Positions 61,073 to 64,000 of a stretch of 64,000 nt of DNA are shown one piece after another. Numbering within the stretch: position 1 is the first letter of the stretch; each line of letters opens with the position of its first letter. Source of the stretch: Dactylellina haptotyla (lineage: Eukaryota > Ascomycota > Orbiliomycetes > Orbiliales > Orbiliaceae); assembly GCA_031310005.1 (NCBI GenBank), contig CM062388.1, positions 1,488,001 through 1,552,000 on the forward strand, given 5' to 3'. The translations under genes and the position numbers were made by a program. The notes under the pieces are model-generated. The model saw only the letters and a program-made list of their open reading frames with translations, was not told where the DNA came from and did not search any database.

Positions 61073-64000
61073 TTTTAATTAATTACCTTTTAATTTTAAA
61101 AAACATATATAACAATATTTTTAATTTAAAAGATTTTATAATCTTAGAAAATGAATTTATAAATAAAAAATGATTATTTTTATTTATATAATATTTAAAT
61201 AAATAAATTGAAAATTAAATTTTATAAAATTAATTAAATATTTTTATATTTATGAAATTAATTAAATATTTTTATATTTATAAAATAAAAATAAAATATT
61301 ATTTTTATCCTTATTAATTCTTAAAATTAATTTATTTAAAAATAAAAATAAAATTTTGAATATTAATAATAAAATCTATTTTAATATTATTATATAAGTA
61401 TAAAAAAGAATTATATACATTTAAAAAAATTATAAATAATTTAATAAAATTATTATTTTAAATAATAATAAATATTTATAAAATTTAAAAATAATTATAA
61501 ATATTTATAAAATTTAAAAATAATTATAAAATTTTAAAAAATTTAAAAATAATCATTATAATTTAAGTAATTATTAAAATCTATAAAAATATATAAAACA
61601 TATTTAATATAATTAAAAAAATTATATTAATTATTTTAAAATTTAATTAAAACCAAATAAAATTCATTTTTATTTTATATTAAATAAGAATAAACTATAT
61701 TATAAATCAATTTCCAATTTTAGAAATTTAAAAATTTTAACAAAAATCCCAATAATGATAATGAAAATATTTTAATAACTTTAATAATTTTTTAATAAAT
61801 TTTATTAATCTATTCTAACCCATACTTAATATAAAAAAAATATTAAATTTTAATAAATTCAACAACTCACTATGTAAATTTAATTAATTTACCTAATAAA
61901 TTACCACTATTTTTTATTTTCAATATTAATAGTTTAAAAATAATAAAAATAAAATTTGTTTTTCCATTTCTTATAAAAATTATTTTTTATATTTACAACT
62001 TATATAATATGAAAAAATAAGAAGAATAAAAATAAAAATTAATAATAATTATATTATTTAAATTTTACTAATTATTTATATTTTATTAAAAACTTAAATA
62101 ATTTTATAAATATTAAGATAAGATTAAAAACTCTTTATATTATTTAAAATCTATAATAAATTAAATCTAAAAAATATTTTTAAATTATTAACATTTATTT
62201 TTATAATTAAATATATAATAAAATAATTGATTTATTATATTAAAAAAATTGAAATTTATATAGAAATAAAAATCATTAAAATAATTATATATAATTTAAA
62301 AATTTAATACCATATAATTAAAATTTAATTATAAAACTTAATAATAATTATTTCTAAAAATATAAAACAAATACCTTACAAACTTATAATAATTATAATT
62401 AATTTTTTAATTTTAAAAATTATTTAAATTAATAAAATAATTAATCTAAACTTTAATTTAGAAAATTATTTTATAATAAATTAAAATTAATCATTTTAAA
62501 ATTAAAATAATTCTTTATATACCTTAAAATAATTATTAAAAATTAAATAATTAATAATAATAAATGGAAATAATTAAATTTTAAAAATATTTTTAAACCA
62601 TCTCCTATAAAATTAAAAAAAATTTAAAATTAAAATTAATAATTAAAGAATTGTTCTTTAAAATCCAACAAATTAATATATTATTAATATAATAAAAAAA
62701 ATATATTAAATAAAATTATTTAACTAATTAATAATTAAAAAATATTTGAATAATTAATTAAAAAATATTATAAAAATAATATAATTATAAAAAATATTAA
62801 AAAAATTATAATAAATACATTAAAAAATATAAAAATAATTATTAATAATTTAAAAAAGAATTTTAGGAGGAATGATAATTTAATATTATATTTTACTAAA
62901 TTAATTAAAAAGATTTTTTTAATATTAATTTTACTATCTTTTAAATTTTAATTATATTAAAAAAAACTCGAATTTCCACTCCACTTATCATTTTATTTGA
63001 AATATATACTTTTTAAAAATCAAAAATTAAAAATATTTAACAAAAAAACAAAATTAAACTTATTATAAAAAAATATTATTTTAAATAAAAAAAAATTTTC
63101 TTAAAAAAAACTATATATTTATAATTTATTTGAGATTTTTTGAATAATTTATAAAAAGAATATAAAATCCAAAAAAAAATTTATTTATAATAAATCTTAA
63201 AAACCTTATATTATTATAAACCAAAAATTTACTTTTAAAAATATTATAAAATTACATAAAATCAGATTATTAAATTTATATCTATATCAATTAGTTTTCT
63301 AATAAAAAAAATATATAATAATTATATAAATAAATTATATTATTAATAAAAAAAATCCACGATTGGTTATTCTTTAAACTATAATATATAAATATATTAA
63401 TAGAAAAAACAAACTTTTAAAAATTAAATACTAAAAAGATTAATAAAAACCATAAAAATAAATACTATATTTAAATATTAAAAAAATTAATATTTTAAAT
63501 AATTTATTTTATTTAATATTAGACTTATAGGATATGGTTATTCAACATTTTATATTAATAATTGTAGAAGCTTCAGCTATAGCAGTATCACTGATTATAT
63601 GTAGGTATAAGCCTGTAAGATTGATTTTCGATAATAGTAAATTATAACATATTAAATTTATTTTATAAATATATATATAAAATAATATAAGTAGATTTGG
63701 TTTATATAGCCTAATATATAATCCTTATATCTTAGTTTGTGATAATATTAGTATAATATTTATATAATTTTAAAAATGTATAAAATAATAATTTTATAAT
63801 ATTAATTTTAAAGTGGTTAAAAGTAATATTAATAATTAATTTATTATAATAATTATTTTTTTATTTAAAATAAAGGGTTGGAATTATATAGCTTTTATGT
63901 AAAATTTATTAATTTCTTTTAATTACTTAATTATAGATAAATAAAAAAATATTAAATATAATATAAAATTTTATTATATTATAAGATTTATAAATAATAA
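61073..64000 (+). mobile_element. Gypsy-like copy C, 5' part, running off the window
   Basis: The reverse complement of 61,200-63,110 follows copy B from about 58,900 down to 57,050. For example, 62,330-62,570 pairs with 57,571-57,840, and TTTGAAATATATACTTTTTA at 62,997 pairs with the end of copy B near 57,150. The polymerase core would lie beyond the window. Interrupted near 63,540-63,700 by another repeat fragment. Confidence 0.65.
63567..63622 (-). repeat. Inverted partner of 59,622-59,672
   Basis: Contains TTCAGCTATAGCAGTATCAC, the exact reverse complement of the core at 59,646-59,665. Its neighbourhood (63,530-63,700) is a segment not found in copy B, hence a separate insertion in copy C. 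Confidence 0.75.

Larger units (their letters stand above)
21421..64000. other. Extremely A+T-rich, RIP-like repeat block (no intact genes)
   Basis: Base composition changes sharply at about 21,420-21,480 from ordinary genic DNA to almost pure A and T, to the end of the window. Only three of the predicted open frames are on this side, and all are short and of A/T-codon composition. Pairs of repeats inside the block differ mainly by C-to-T and G-to-A, the signature of repeat-induced point mutation. All recognisable content is transposon-derived (see separate entries). Stretches not covered by another entry (26,136-31,252 apart from the repeats listed, 31,522-32,875, 59,568-60,122) show only A+T-rich DNA to me. 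Confidence 0.9.

Noticed and set aside
21421-64000. Mitochondrial DNA as an explanation of the A+T content
   Set aside because: No mitochondrial genes, rRNAs or tRNAs are visible; the block contains LTR elements and MITEs and joins nuclear genes directly.

Overview
The window looks like nuclear DNA of a filamentous ascomycete (Pezizomycotina). Most genes carry several short introns (about 47-180 nt) with GT-AG ends and CTAAC-type branch sites. The identifiable proteins are fungal: Str2-type cystathionine gamma-synthase, Utp22, Pom152, Vid27 and a UCH37-type ubiquitin hydrolase. The second half is extremely A+T-rich repeat DNA typical of repeat-induced point mutation (RIP). The species cannot be fixed from sequence alone. 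All exon boundaries are my own splice reconstructions, checked for reading frame but not against transcripts.

Gene-rich part (1 to about 21,400). In order: the 5' part of a cystathionine gamma-synthase gene running off the left edge (-); the U3 snoRNP/ribosome-biogenesis gene UTP22 (+), sharing a 400-bp divergent promoter with it; the nuclear-pore membrane gene POM152 (-); an F-box/SirB1-like/YccV-like gene (+), divergent from POM152; a UCH37-type deubiquitinase (-); VID27 (-); a small secreted protein related to the cyclic phosphodiesterase domain of fungal tRNA ligase (-); and a secreted cupin (-). The last two are predicted secreted proteins lying within about 4 kb of the repeat block. Between the cupin and the repeats there is a stretch with palindromes and a possible broken gene.

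A+T-rich block (about 21,400 to 64,000). I see no intact gene here. It is a nest of mutated transposons. One nearly full-length Ty3/gypsy-like LTR element (51,067-59,567, minus strand) keeps a readable reverse-transcriptase core. A second, older copy (from 32,876) is split by an 8-kb element with 36-bp inverted ends and by another insertion at 47,881. A third copy (from about 60,545) faces the other way, so two elements lie 5' end to 5' end. Three copies of a 252-253 bp MITE with TAGGGGTTGC ends are present, two with perfect 8-bp target duplications (hAT-like). Another inverted-repeat element spans 21,514-26,135. There are also several A+T minisatellites and small G+C-rich islands.

The housekeeping genes do not form a pathway. 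The notable context is two small secreted-protein genes beside a RIP-mutated repeat block, the arrangement often seen around fast-evolving genes in plant-associated fungi. I found no clear new multi-gene system. The most unusual single gene is the secreted 2H-phosphoesterase-like protein.
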